From positions 1 through 64,000 of the forward strand of contig NZ_JACOMF010000002.1 of assembly GCF_014283215.1 (NCBI RefSeq): a stretch of 64,000 nucleotides of DNA. Direction: 5' to 3'. This DNA is from Siccirubricoccus deserti. GTDB lineage: Bacteria > Pseudomonadota > Alphaproteobacteria > Acetobacterales > Acetobacteraceae. The translations under genes and the position numbers were made by a program. Under the pieces are notes generated by a model, which ran no database searches, was not told where the DNA came from, and saw only the letters and a list, made by a program, of their open reading frames with translations. Below are positions 36,248 to 45,439 of the stretch, one piece after another (positions within the stretch are counted from its first letter, which is position 1; each line of letters opens with the position of its first letter).

Positions 36248-36739
36248 ATGGGCCGGATCGACTTCACCCGCATGCGCTGCCCCGTTGCTCGCTCCATGGC
36301 CGTGCTCGGCGAGCGCTGGGCCATGCTGGTGCTGCGGGAGTGCTTCTATGGCACGACCCGCTTCGACGAGTTCGAGCGCAACCTCGGCATTGCCCCCAAC
36401 ATCCTCTCGGCCCGGCTGCGCGACCTGACCGGCCATGGGTTGCTGGAGCGCGTTCCGCTCTCCGACGGCGCCCGCCACGAATACCGCCTGACCGAGAAGG
36501 GCCGCGACTTCTTCCCCGCCTATCTGGCGCTGAAGGCCTGGGCCGACCGCTGGATGACCGGGCCGGAGGGCCCGCCGGTGGTACTGGAGGAATCCGCCAC
36601 CGGCCAGCCCGTGGTGGCCCGGCCGGTGCTCTCCGCCGCCGGCACCCCGCTTCGGCCCGAGGAGGTGCGGGTGTTGCCCGGCCCCGGCGCCGGCGAGGCC
36701 CTCCGTGCCCGCTTCGGGGAGACCGACCGTGGTCGATAG
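36248..36739 (+). CDS. HxlR-family winged-helix transcription regulator
   Basis: A 163-residue HxlR-type regulator. The conserved N-terminal MRCPVARSMAVLGERW carries the family cysteine C11; TTRFDEFERNLGIAPNILSARL is the recognition region. Several relatives sense electrophiles or oxidants through this cysteine. ATG 36248 has AGGAAG in place; an upstream in-frame ATG (36212) overlaps the operator and is rejected. The C-terminal ~45 residues are an extra Pro-rich tail. Overlaps the MATE gene by 11 bases. Confidence 0.88.
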   Translation: MGRIDFTRMRCPVARSMAVLGERWAMLVLRECFYGTTRFDEFERNLGIAPNILSARLRDLTGHGLLERVPLSDGARHEYRLTEKGRDFFPAYLALKAWADRWMTGPEGPPVVLEESATGQPVVARPVLSAAGTPLRPEEVRVLPGPGAGEALRARFGETDRGR

Positions 36740-38099
36740 CCTCGCCGCTCCCGGGGCGGCCCCTGGGGCGATCGCCGCCCCCACCGGCTGGGGCGTGCTG
36801 CTGCGCCGGGTTCTGGCGCTGGCGGCGCCGACCACCCTTGTCGCGGTGATACAGTCGCTCTGCCAACTGGTGGAGCCGGTGCTGGCCGCCCGCCAGGGCA
36901 CCGCCGCCCTGGCCGGCTGGGCGGTGGTGCTGCCCTTTGCCCTGCTGCTGCAGCAGATGTCGACCGGCGCCATGGGCGGCGGGGTGGTCTCGGCCATCGC
37001 CAGGGCGCTGGGCGCCGGCAGGCGAGAGGAAGCCTCGGCGCTGGTGCTGCATGCGGTGGTCATCGCCCTCGGCTTCGGGCTGGTGTTCAGCGTGGTGCTG
37101 GCCGGGTTTCCGCACGCTATCCTCGGGCTGATCGGCGGGCCGGATGCGGCGGCGGGGGCGGCGGCCTATTGCGCCTGGCTGTTCGGCGCCGGGGCGATCC
37201 CGGCCTGGCTGGCGAACACCCTCGCCTCCGTGCTGCGCGGCGGTGGGCGGCATGCGCTGGCGTCGCGCGTGCTGCTGCTGGCCTGGATCGGCTATCCGCC
37301 GCTGGCCTGGGCGCTGATGGAGCCGGCCGGCCTCGGCCTGGCCGGCGCCGGCATCGCCTTCGCCGTGATGATGACGGCGGCGACCGTCGGCATGGCGGTG
37401 GTGGTGCTGCGCGGCGGCGCCGGCTTCGTGCCGACCCTCCGGGTGCGGCTGCAGGCGGCGCTGTTCCGGCGGATCCTCTCGGTCGGGCTGATCGCCTGTG
37501 TCATGGCGACCATCGCCAACCTCACCACCATCCTGGTCACCGCCGCCATCGCCCGGCATGGCGCCGCGGCGGTCGCCGCCTATGGCGTCTCGGCGCGGCT
37601 GGAATTCCTGATGGTGCCGCTGGCCTTCGGCGTCGGCTCGGCGCTGACCGCACTGGTCGGCCGGGCGGTCGGGGCCGGGGATTGGGGCACGGCGCGCCGC
37701 ATCGCCTGGACCGGCGGGCTGCTGGCACTGGGGGTCACCACCAGTGTCGGGCTGGTCGTCTCGGTCTTCCCGGCGGCCACCGCTGCGGTCTTTGCCAGCG
37801 ACCCCGCAGTCGCCGGCATCGCTACGCGGGCGATCGCCATCATCGGCCCGGCCCTGCCGGGGTTCGGTATCGGCATGGCGCTGTACTTCGCCTCCATGGG
37901 CGCCGGCCGGATGCGCTGGCCGGCGGTGGCAGCCTGCGCCCGAATCACCATCGCGGTTGGCGGTGGCTGGCTGCTGTCGGACGGGCTCGGCTGGGGGCTG
38001 GAGGGGCAATTCCTGGCCGTCGCCCTCGGCATCTCCGCCTATGGGCTGATCACAGCTGCGTCGGTTCGCCCCTCCGTATGGTCTGCGTCGTGGAAATGA
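36729..38099 (+). CDS. MATE-family multidrug/toxin efflux protein
   Basis: A 456-residue membrane protein with about 12 hydrophobic segments of the MATE type (QSLCQLVEPVLAARQGTAAL in helix 1-2; ARLEFLMVPLAFGVGSALTALVGRAVGAG as the second-half counterpart, residues about 295-325). It exports cationic compounds with H+ or Na+ influx. The GTG start lies within the end of the HxlR gene, so the pair is co-translated and likely controlled by the tandem operator. Confidence 0.85.
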   Translation: MVDSLAAPGAAPGAIAAPTGWGVLLRRVLALAAPTTLVAVIQSLCQLVEPVLAARQGTAALAGWAVVLPFALLLQQMSTGAMGGGVVSAIARALGAGRREEASALVLHAVVIALGFGLVFSVVLAGFPHAILGLIGGPDAAAGAAAYCAWLFGAGAIPAWLANTLASVLRGGGRHALASRVLLLAWIGYPPLAWALMEPAGLGLAGAGIAFAVMMTAATVGMAVVVLRGGAGFVPTLRVRLQAALFRRILSVGLIACVMATIANLTTILVTAAIARHGAAAVAAYGVSARLEFLMVPLAFGVGSALTALVGRAVGAGDWGTARRIAWTGGLLALGVTTSVGLVVSVFPAATAAVFASDPAVAGIATRAIAIIGPALPGFGIGMALYFASMGAGRMRWPAVAACARITIAVGGGWLLSDGLGWGLEGQFLAVALGISAYGLITAASVRPSVWSASWK

Positions 38100-38148
38100 A
38101 AACCAATAGTACATAAGAACGATGTGCCGCAGTTACAGGACCTAAACC

Positions 38149-39255
38149 ATGTCCGATGCCCCTCGAAAGCCGCCACGCCTGCTGCCGGGCGATCCGGCGC
38201 CCTGGTTCCATGCCGCCGTGGCTGGTAACCCGCGCTACAATTTCGCCTCGACCGCGGGGCGGTACGTGCTGCTGGTCTTCCTCGGCCCGGCCAGCAACTC
38301 CGCCTCGGCCGCTGCCGCCGCGGCGTTGCAGGCAGCGCAGGCCGAGGGGCTGCTGGACGATGAGCACGCGACCGCCTTCGCCGTCAGCGCCGACCCCGCC
38401 GACACGATCCAGGATGCGAGGCCGGGCCTGCGCGTGCTGCTCGACCGCGACCTGGCGGTCAGCCGGCGGTATGGCGCGGCAATGCCGGAGGCGGAGGCGC
38501 GGGGCGTGCGCTACCTGCCGCAGGTGATACTGCTGGACCCGCTGCTGCGGGTGATGGAGGTGGCCGGGCTGGACCAGCTGCCGGCGCTGCTCGCCCGGCT
38601 ACGCGACCTGCCGCCGCCCGGGCTGCATGCCGGGCAGGAAACCCCCGCCCCGGTGCTGCTGCTGCCGCGAGTGCTGGAGCCGGAGCTCTGCGCCCGGCTG
38701 GTCGCAACCTACGAGGCCAAGGGTGGCACCGAGAGCGGCTTCATGGTGGAGCGCGATGGCAAGACCATCGGTGTCCACGACCCCTTCGCCAAGCGCCGCC
38801 GCGATTGCGAGATCACCGACGAGACGTTGCAGGCGGCGCTGCGCAGCCGCATCGTGCGCCGGCTGGCGCCGGAAATGCGTAAGGCCTTCCAGTTCAACCC
38901 GACCCGGATCGAGCGCTATATCGTCGCCTGCTACGATGCCAACGAGGGCGGGCATTTTCGCGCCCACCGCGACAACACCACTTCCGGCACCGCGCACCGC
39001 CGCTTCGCCGTCACCATCAACCTCAACGATGACTTCGAGGGCGGCGAGCTGTGGTTCCCGGAATTCGGCCCGCGCCGCTACCGGCCGCCGGTGGGCGGCG
39101 CGGTGGTCTTCTCCTGCTCCCTGCTACATGAGGCAACGCCGGTGACGCGCGGCATTCGCTATGCCACCCTGCCCTTCCTCTACGACGATGCCGCGGCGGC
39201 GGTGCGCGAAGCGGGTCGGGCGAGCCTCGTGGCCGGAAGGACGTCGGCAGCGTAA
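38149..39255 (+). CDS. peroxiredoxin-like / 2OG-Fe(II) dioxygenase fusion
   Basis: A 368-residue two-domain protein. Residues about 10-155 resemble the AhpC/TSA fold (LLPGDPAPWF, AFAVSADP, RRYGA, YLPQVILLDP) but contain no cysteine; the first one is C181. Residues about 165-345 are a prolyl-4-hydroxylase-like dioxygenase with iron ligands H273, D275 (HRD) and H327 and 2OG-binding R337. The C-terminal part should be active on a protein or small-molecule substrate; the N-terminal domain is probably a binding or structural module. Confidence 0.8.
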   Translation: MSDAPRKPPRLLPGDPAPWFHAAVAGNPRYNFASTAGRYVLLVFLGPASNSASAAAAAALQAAQAEGLLDDEHATAFAVSADPADTIQDARPGLRVLLDRDLAVSRRYGAAMPEAEARGVRYLPQVILLDPLLRVMEVAGLDQLPALLARLRDLPPPGLHAGQETPAPVLLLPRVLEPELCARLVATYEAKGGTESGFMVERDGKTIGVHDPFAKRRRDCEITDETLQAALRSRIVRRLAPEMRKAFQFNPTRIERYIVACYDANEGGHFRAHRDNTTSGTAHRRFAVTINLNDDFEGGELWFPEFGPRRYRPPVGGAVVFSCSLLHEATPVTRGIRYATLPFLYDDAAAAVREAGRASLVAGRTSAA

Positions 39256-39288
39256 ACTCTCTCCCCTTTGCACGGGAGATAGAGACGC

Positions 39289-40212
39289 ATGGCGACCACA
39301 CCGCAGCCGCATGCTGCGATCATCGGCTTCGGCCTCATGGGCTGCGACATCGCCGCCATCTTCCTGGCCGGCGGCTGGCGGGTGACGGCAGTGGAGCCGG
39401 CGCGGGCGGCCTGGCCGGCGCGCTTCGACCGCGTCGCCCTTTCGCTCTCCCAGCTTGGTGCCGAGCCGGCGCGGCAGTCCGGGCTGGCGCTGGTCGAGAG
39501 CCTTGGGGATGTCGGCTTCTCCGATGTGGCGGTGGTGGTAGAGGCGGTGCCGGAGCAGCTCGACCTCAAGCGGGCGGTCTTCGCCGAACTCGATCGCCTC
39601 GTGCCGCCGGAGGTGCCGGTGGCCAGCAACGCCTCCGGCTTCCGCATCACCGACATCAGCGAGGGCTGCGCCACGCGGTCCCGCATGGCGAACCTGCATT
39701 TCTTCCTGCCGGCGCATCTGGTCCCCGGCGTCGAGGTGGTGCGCGGCGAGCACACCGACCCGGCGGTCTGCGAACGGCTGGCGGAGATCATGGAAAGCCT
39801 CGGCCGGGTCGCCATCCGGGTGGCGCGGGACGTGCCGGGCTTCCTCGCCAATCGCATCCAGCACGCCATGGTGCGGGAGGCGTTCAACGCCATCGACGAG
39901 GGGCTGGCGAGCCCCGAGGATGTCGACAAGGCGGTGCGCTTCACCTTCGGCATGCGCATCCTGGGCGCAGGGCCGATTCTGCAGAAGGAGCTGGCGGGGC
40001 TGGAGACGCAGCTGGCCGCCGCGGCGACGATCTATCCCTCCCTCACCAACCGTACGACGCCGAGCCCGGCGCTGGCGGCGCTGGTCGAAGCCGGCAAGCT
40101 GGGCGCCAAGACCGGCGAAGGCTTCTGGCAATGGACGCCGGAGCAGGTGGCGGAGGCACGGGCACGCTACGAGAAGCTGCTGCTGGCTGCCGCGGCGCTG
40201 CTGCGCGCGTAA
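39289..40212 (+). CDS. 3-hydroxyacyl-CoA dehydrogenase-family protein
   Basis: A 307-residue NAD-dependent dehydrogenase of the FadB/L-gulonate 3-dehydrogenase type. Rossmann GFGLMGCDIA is at about 13-22; VVEAVPEQLDLKRAVFAELD, SNASGFRITDI and HFFLPAHLVPGVEVV are family segments, and GFLANRIQHAMVREAF starts the C-terminal domain. Substrate is a hydroxy-acyl-CoA or hydroxy acid. GGGAGATAGAGACGC precedes the start. Confidence 0.87.
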   Translation: MATTPQPHAAIIGFGLMGCDIAAIFLAGGWRVTAVEPARAAWPARFDRVALSLSQLGAEPARQSGLALVESLGDVGFSDVAVVVEAVPEQLDLKRAVFAELDRLVPPEVPVASNASGFRITDISEGCATRSRMANLHFFLPAHLVPGVEVVRGEHTDPAVCERLAEIMESLGRVAIRVARDVPGFLANRIQHAMVREAFNAIDEGLASPEDVDKAVRFTFGMRILGAGPILQKELAGLETQLAAAATIYPSLTNRTTPSPALAALVEAGKLGAKTGEGFWQWTPEQVAEARARYEKLLLAAAALLRA

Positions 40213-40288
40213 CGGCAAGCGGCAGCGGCGGAACCGCGCCGGGCACACGGCGTCTTCCGGATGCAAGTCAGCGGTGCGGGAGACGGCA

Positions 40289-40408
40289 ATGGGCGGCGGC
40301 ATGATTCCATGGCTGTTGGCGACGGGTCTTTGCGCCGCCGCGGCACTCGGCCTCCGGCAATACGGCGCGGTGGCGGTGCCGGCCGCACGTCGGCGCCGGC
40401 GCCGCTGA
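40289..40408 (+). CDS. possible 39-residue membrane peptide
   Basis: A very short frame (MGGGMIPWLLATGLCAAAAL, then a basic Arg-rich end) preceded by GGGAGACGGCA. It has one hydrophobic segment and a positively charged tail, plausible for a small membrane protein, but it may be chance. Confidence 0.25.
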   Translation: MGGGMIPWLLATGLCAAAALGLRQYGAVAVPAARRRRRR

Positions 40409-40414
40409 CCGCAT

Positions 40415-40730
40415 TCAGCCGCGCGGAAGCTCCTGTTCCACCAAGGTGGTGAAGGAGCTGGCGCCGACCGGCAGGGCGTCGTCATTGAAATCGCAGGGGA
40501 GGGTGCAGCGGCACCTCGCCCTTGCCGGCGTCCTTCTGGCCGATCTTCGCGAAGCAGCCGGGGTGTTGCGGCAGCATAAAGGAGAAATCCCCGGCACCCA
40601 TGATCGGCGGCCGGCTGCGCAGAATCGTGTCCTCGCGCGGATGCTGCCGCCAGGCGGTCATCTCAGCGCTGAGTTCGGCGATGCAGTCGAGGAGGGGCCT
40701 GCGGCGCTCCTGCGGGGTGGGACCGTGCAA
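40415..40730 (-). pseudogene. M20-family amidohydrolase remnant (C-terminal, frameshifted)
   Basis: On the minus strand, GAGDFSFMLPQHPGCFAKIG matches the C-terminus of M20 peptidases/hippurate hydrolases (normally GAEDFSFML). After LHPP the frame shifts, and the expected continuation DFNDDALPVGASSFTTLVEQ and ELPRG appears in another frame down to 40415. The N-terminal catalytic part is gone. It sits directly in front of glpK. Confidence 0.75.
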
Positions 40731-40770
40731 GCCCTCGCCGCCGGACTTGTCGAGGGGTTAGGCTCCCGGC

Positions 40771-42312
40771 ATGGAACCGCTGCTGCTCGCCCTCGACCAG
40801 GGCACCACCTCGACCCGCGCCATCCTGTTCGGACCGGCGCTGGCGCCGCGTGCCACCGCCAGCCAGGAGCTGCCGCAGCATTTCCCCGCCCCCGGCTGGG
40901 TGGAGCATGAGCCGGAGGATATCTGGCAGGGCGCGCTTGCCACCCTGCGCGCGGCGCTGGCCCAGGGCGGCGCGGCGGCGCGGGACCTCGCCGGCATCGG
41001 CATCACCAACCAGCGGGAGACGGTGGTGCTGTGGGAACGCGCCAGCGGCCGCCCGGTGCACCGCGCCATCGTCTGGCAGGATCGCCGCACTACCGCCGCC
41101 TGTGCCGCGCTGCGCGAATCAGGGCAGGAAGCGCTGATCACCCGCCGCACCGGGCTGCTGGCCGACCCCTATTTCTCCGCCACCAAGCTGGCCTGGCTGC
41201 TGGACCATGTGTCCGGCGCCCGCGCCCAGGCGGAGCGCGGGGAGCTGGCCTTCGGCACCGTGGACAGCTTCCTGCTCTGGCGGCTGACCGGCGGGCGGGT
41301 GCATGCGACGGATGCGACCAACGCCGCCCGCACCCTGCTGTTCGACATCACCCGCGGCGCATGGGACGACGACCTGCTCCGCCTGTTCGGCATCCCCCGT
41401 GCCATCCTGCCGGAGGTGCGCGACTGCGCCGCCGAATTCGGCACCACCACCCCGGAGATCCTCGGCGCCCCGGTGCCGATCCGTGGTATCGCCGGCGACC
41501 AGCAGGCGGCGACCATGGGCCAGGCCTGCTTCGCCCCGGGCATGCTGAAATCCACCTATGGCACCGGCTGCTTCGCCCTGCTGAACACCGGGGCGACGCC
41601 GGTCTTCTCCCGCCACCGGCTGCTGACCACCATCGCCTGGCAGCTCGGCGGCGCACGAACCTATGCGCTGGAAGGGGCGATCTTCGTTGCCGGCGCCACG
41701 GTGCAATGGCTGCGCGACGGGCTCGGCCTGATCGGCACGGCGGCCGAGACCGGGATGCTGGCGCAGCAGGCCGACCCGGCGCAGGCAGTATATCTGGTGC
41801 CGGGCTTCGTCGGCCTCGGCGCACCCTGGTGGGATGCCGAGGCGCGCGGCGCGATCTTCGGCCTGACCCGCAACACCGGCAGGGCGGAGCTGGCCCGCGC
41901 GGCGCTGGAAAGCGTCGCTTTCCAGACCCGTGACCTGCTGGATGCCATGGCAGCCGATATCGCCGGCGAGGTTGGTGTGGCGGCTTCGGGCACCGGCGAC
42001 ACCATGGTGCTGCGGGTCGATGGCGGCATGGTCGCCAGCGATTGGACGATGCAGTTCCTCGCCGATGTGCTCGGTGCGCCGGTGGACCGGCCAACGGTGA
42101 TGGAGACGACCGCGCTCGGCGCCGCCTGGCTGGCCGGGTTGCAGGCCGGGATCTTCCCGCCGCCGGGCGGCGCGGGCGATGTCCCGCGGGCCTTCGGCGC
42201 GACGCACTGGCGCCTCGAACGCCGCTTCCTGCCGCAGATGGCGCGGGAGGAGGCGGCGCGGCGCCATGCCGGCTGGCTGGATGCGGTGCGGCGCACCCGG
42301 AGCGGCGGGTGA
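40771..42312 (+). CDS. glpK: glycerol kinase
   Basis: A 513-residue FGGY-family kinase. The N-terminal [14 protein letters not shown] (7-20), [16 protein letters not shown], and the ATP-binding [28 protein letters not shown] region identify glycerol kinase. It phosphorylates glycerol for entry into glycolysis. glpD, glpF and glpR are not adjacent, and the upstream remnant suggests rearrangement. Length is normal. Confidence 0.92.
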   Translation: MEPLLLALDQGTTSTRAILFGPALAPRATASQELPQHFPAPGWVEHEPEDIWQGALATLRAALAQGGAAARDLAGIGITNQRETVVLWERASGRPVHRAIVWQDRRTTAACAALRESGQEALITRRTGLLADPYFSATKLAWLLDHVSGARAQAERGELAFGTVDSFLLWRLTGGRVHATDATNAARTLLFDITRGAWDDDLLRLFGIPRAILPEVRDCAAEFGTTTPEILGAPVPIRGIAGDQQAATMGQACFAPGMLKSTYGTGCFALLNTGATPVFSRHRLLTTIAWQLGGARTYALEGAIFVAGATVQWLRDGLGLIGTAAETGMLAQQADPAQAVYLVPGFVGLGAPWWDAEARGAIFGLTRNTGRAELARAALESVAFQTRDLLDAMAADIAGEVGVAASGTGDTMVLRVDGGMVASDWTMQFLADVLGAPVDRPTVMETTALGAAWLAGLQAGIFPPPGGAGDVPRAFGATHWRLERRFLPQMAREEAARRHAGWLDAVRRTRSGG

Positions 42313-42409
42313 TCCGGCCTTCGGCGCCGCTTGCCCTAGGCCTGATCGGCTTCGATGATGCGGATGCGGCGCTGCTCGGGGCCTCACGGCGCGCCGCGGA
42401 GGGAATGAC

Positions 42410-43786
42410 ATGAGCTTTCTCGTCGGCAATGGCGGCGGGTTTTCCGGCGACCGGGTGGATGCGCCGATTCCAGTGGTGCGCAGCCTGGTCGCGCGCGGCC
42501 TGCCCGCCGCGCTGTTCTTCGAGACCCTCGGCGAGCGCACCGTGGCGCTGGCCCAGCTCGAGCGCCGGCGCGACCCGGAACTGGGCTATGAGCCGATGCT
42601 GGAGCGGCTGCTGGAGCCGATCCTGGCGGATTGCTTCCGCCATCGTATCCCGATCCTCGGCAATTTCGGCGCCGCCAATCCGCCGGCGGCGGCGCGGCTG
42701 GTGGCCCGGCTGGCGCTGCGGCTCGGCCTGCCCGAGCTGAAGATCGCCACCATCTCGGGCGATGACGTCAGCACCAGCATCGCCCTGGACCAGTTGCCGG
42801 TGCATGAGGCGGATGACAGCATCGACACGAAATCCGCTCGCCTCGTCGCCGCCAACGCCTATATCGGCGCCGAGCCGCTGGTGGATGCGCTGCGCCAGGG
42901 CGCCGATGTGGTGGTTGCCGGCCGCACTTCCGACCCCGCGCTGGCCATCGCGCCGCTGGTGCACCATTTCGGCTGGGCCTTCGACGATTGGCAGCGTCTG
43001 GCGGTGGGTGCGGCCTGCGGGCACCTGCTGGAATGCGGCAGCCAGGTCACCGGCGGCGTTTTCTGGGACCCCGGCTTCAAGGACATCCCGGACCCCGCCA
43101 ACATCGGCTTCCCCATCGCCGAGGTGACGGCCGAAGGCGGCCTCATCATCACCAAGCCCGAGGACACCGGCGGCATCGTCGACCTGCGCACGGTGAAGGA
43201 GCAGCTGCTCTACGAACTGCACGACCCCGCGCGCTACATCACCCCCGATGTGGTGCTCGACATCAGCGGCTGCACGGTGGAGCAGGTGGGCAAGGACCGG
43301 GTCGTGGTGCGCGGCCTGGCGGGCCATCCGCGCCCGGAGACGCTGAAGGTGACAGCCTGCTTCGAGGGTACCTGGCTGGGTGAGGGTGAGGTCTCGGTCG
43401 CCGGCCCCAATGCCCTGGCACGGGCCAGGGCCACCGCCGATGTGCTGCTGCAACGGCTGAAGCTGCGCGCGCTGCCGGTGCGGCCGCGTGTCGACCTCAT
43501 TGGCATCGCCAGCGTGCTCGACAGCGACGATGGCGCCCTGTGGCGCGGCTACAACGGGCCGGAGCCGCCGGAGGTGCGCATCCGCCTGGCGGTGGAGGGC
43601 GCCGACCGCGATGCGGTGGACCAGGCGGCGCGGGAGGTGCTGGCGCTGCTGTGCTGCGGTACCGCCGGCACCGGCGGCGCCCGCTGGCGGCTGACGCCGC
43701 GCATCCTGACCCGCAGCTACCTGGTGCTGCGGGAGAGGGTGCCGACCGGGGTGAAGGTGCGGACAGCGGCGGAGATGGTGGCATGA
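42410..43786 (+). CDS. AtuA-family protein (acyclic terpene utilisation, DUF1446)
   Basis: A 458-residue AtuA-type protein. LVGNGGGFSGDRVDAPIPVV, LGNFGAANPPAAARL, and NAYIGAEPLVDALRQGADVVVAG followed by RTSDPAL are characteristic. AtuA belongs to the acyclic terpene (citronellol/geraniol) gene cluster in Pseudomonas, but homologues elsewhere have unknown roles, and no other atu genes are present here. GGAGGGA precedes the start. Its stop overlaps the next gene. Confidence 0.82.
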   Translation: MSFLVGNGGGFSGDRVDAPIPVVRSLVARGLPAALFFETLGERTVALAQLERRRDPELGYEPMLERLLEPILADCFRHRIPILGNFGAANPPAAARLVARLALRLGLPELKIATISGDDVSTSIALDQLPVHEADDSIDTKSARLVAANAYIGAEPLVDALRQGADVVVAGRTSDPALAIAPLVHHFGWAFDDWQRLAVGAACGHLLECGSQVTGGVFWDPGFKDIPDPANIGFPIAEVTAEGGLIITKPEDTGGIVDLRTVKEQLLYELHDPARYITPDVVLDISGCTVEQVGKDRVVVRGLAGHPRPETLKVTACFEGTWLGEGEVSVAGPNALARARATADVLLQRLKLRALPVRPRVDLIGIASVLDSDDGALWRGYNGPEPPEVRIRLAVEGADRDAVDQAAREVLALLCCGTAGTGGARWRLTPRILTRSYLVLRERVPTGVKVRTAAEMVA

Positions 43787-44127
43787 GCGAGACGGTGGAA
43801 TTGCCGCTGCATGCGGTGGCGCACAGCCGGGCCGGGGACAAGGGCAACCGCAGCAACATGTCCCTCATCCCCTACGACCCGGCGCTCTATCCGCTGCTGG
43901 CCGAGCAGGTGACGGAGGCGCGGGTGCTGGCGCTGTTCGCGCATCGCGGCGCCACCCGCTGCACCCGCTATGCGCTGCCGCTGCTGCATGCTTTCAATTT
44001 CGTGGTGGATGACGTGCTGGAAGGTGGGGTGAACGGCAGCCTCAACCTCGACGGCCACGGCAAGACCCACTCCTTCCGCCTGCTGTCGCTGACGGTGCGG
44101 GTGCCAGGGGAACTTGCGCCGCGATGA
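43783..44127 (+). CDS. AtuA-associated small protein
   Basis: A 114-residue protein matching the C-terminal domain that in many AtuA proteins is fused (HAVAHSRAGDKGNRSNMSLI is the hallmark). Here it is a separate gene overlapping atuA-like by ATGA, so the two probably form a complex. Biochemical role unknown. Confidence 0.8.
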   Translation: MSETVELPLHAVAHSRAGDKGNRSNMSLIPYDPALYPLLAEQVTEARVLALFAHRGATRCTRYALPLLHAFNFVVDDVLEGGVNGSLNLDGHGKTHSFRLLSLTVRVPGELAPR

Positions 44128-44161
44128 ACGGAAGCGGCGGCTGCGCGTTGCGGCCGCTGTC

Positions 44162-45439
44162 ATGACCTATTTCCTGTTCGCCACGGGCATCGAGAACAGC
44201 AATCCCACGATCGAGGGCGGCCGCATCCGCCGCGACCAGATGGAGGAGTGCAACCACTACGCCCGTTGGCGGGAGGATCTGGCGCTGGTCGCCGAGACCG
44301 GCTGCAATTTCCTCCGCATCGGCCCGCCGTTGCACCGCACCTTTCTCGGCCCCGGCCGGTATGACTGGGAGTATGCCGATCAGGTCTTCCCCGAGCTCTG
44401 CCGGCTGAAGATCATCCCGATCGTCGACCTTTGCCATTTCGGCGTGCCGGACTGGATCGGCGACTTCCAGAACCCGGACTTCCCCGCGCTCTTCGCCGAC
44501 TACGCCCGCGCCTTCGCGCGGCGCTATCCCTGGGTTCAGCTCTACACGCCGGTGAACGAGATGTTCATCACCGCCGTGTTCAGCGCGCGGTACGGCTGGT
44601 GGAACGAGCAGCTCAGCAGCGACCGCAGCTTTGTCACCGCGCTCAAGCACGTCGTGCGGGCGAATGTGCTGGCGATGAAGGCGATCCTCGAGGTCCGGCC
44701 GGACGCGCTCTTCATCCAGAGCGAATCCTCGGAATACTTCCACGCCGACTGCCCAGGCGCCATCGGCCCAGCCGAGGTGAAGAATGCCGAACGCTTCCTC
44801 TCGCTCGACCTCAATTACGGCCGGCGCGTCGACAGTGGGATGTACGACTACCTGCGCGACAATGGCATGACGCGGGAAGAGTACCAGTTCTTCCTCGACC
44901 ACCAGCTGAAGCGCTGGTGCATCATGGGCAACGACTACTACGTGACCAATGAGCACCTGGTCTCGGCCGATGGCCAGACCCGTTGGGCGGGGGAGGTGTT
45001 CGGCTACGCCACCATCACCCGGCAGTACTACGACCGCTACCGCCTGCCGGTGATGCACACCGAGACCAACCTGAAGGAAGGCCCGGATGGCGACGAGGCG
45101 GTGCGCTGGCTGTGGAAGCAATGGGCCAATGTGCTGCGGGTGCGCAACGACGGCGTGCCGATCGTCGGCTTCACCTGGTACTCCCTGGTCGATCAGGTGG
45201 ATTGGGACACCGCACTGCGCGATCGGAACGGCCGGGCCAATCCGCTTGGCCTCTATGACCTCGACCGCAAGCCGCGCCGCGTCGGCCTCGCCTACCGCAA
45301 GCTGATCTCCGACTGGCGCGACGTCCTGCCGGCACAGAGCCTGTGCCTGCAGGTGCCGGTGCGGATGCTGACCGAGCGCGATGGCTGGCCAGCGGGGGAA
45401 GGGCGCGACCCTACCCCCCCGCGACCCCCTGTGTATTGA
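44162..45439 (+). CDS. GH1-like glycosidase
   Basis: A 425-residue TIM-barrel glycosidase of the beta-glucosidase type. The acid/base E133 (TPVNEMFIT) and nucleophile E301 (VMHTETNL) are in place; DLCHFGVPDWIG and GNDYY are GH1-like. No signal peptide, so cytoplasmic. ATG 44162 (MTYFLFATG) is chosen. It lies just after the AtuA pair on the same strand, and its last 29 bases overlap the convergent SMP-30 gene. Confidence 0.78.
   Translation: MTYFLFATGIENSNPTIEGGRIRRDQMEECNHYARWREDLALVAETGCNFLRIGPPLHRTFLGPGRYDWEYADQVFPELCRLKIIPIVDLCHFGVPDWIGDFQNPDFPALFADYARAFARRYPWVQLYTPVNEMFITAVFSARYGWWNEQLSSDRSFVTALKHVVRANVLAMKAILEVRPDALFIQSESSEYFHADCPGAIGPAEVKNAERFLSLDLNYGRRVDSGMYDYLRDNGMTREEYQFFLDHQLKRWCIMGNDYYVTNEHLVSADGQTRWAGEVFGYATITRQYYDRYRLPVMHTETNLKEGPDGDEAVRWLWKQWANVLRVRNDGVPIVGFTWYSLVDQVDWDTALRDRNGRANPLGLYDLDRKPRRVGLAYRKLISDWRDVLPAQSLCLQVPVRMLTERDGWPAGEGRDPTPPRPPVY

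Noticed and set aside
36264-38114. Minus-strand frame of 616 codons over HxlR and MATE
   Set aside because: Gln/Arg/His-rich shadow without any domain pattern.
41348-43453. Minus-strand frame of 701 codons over glpK and the AtuA-like gene
   Set aside because: Antisense shadow; both plus-strand genes have unmistakable motifs.
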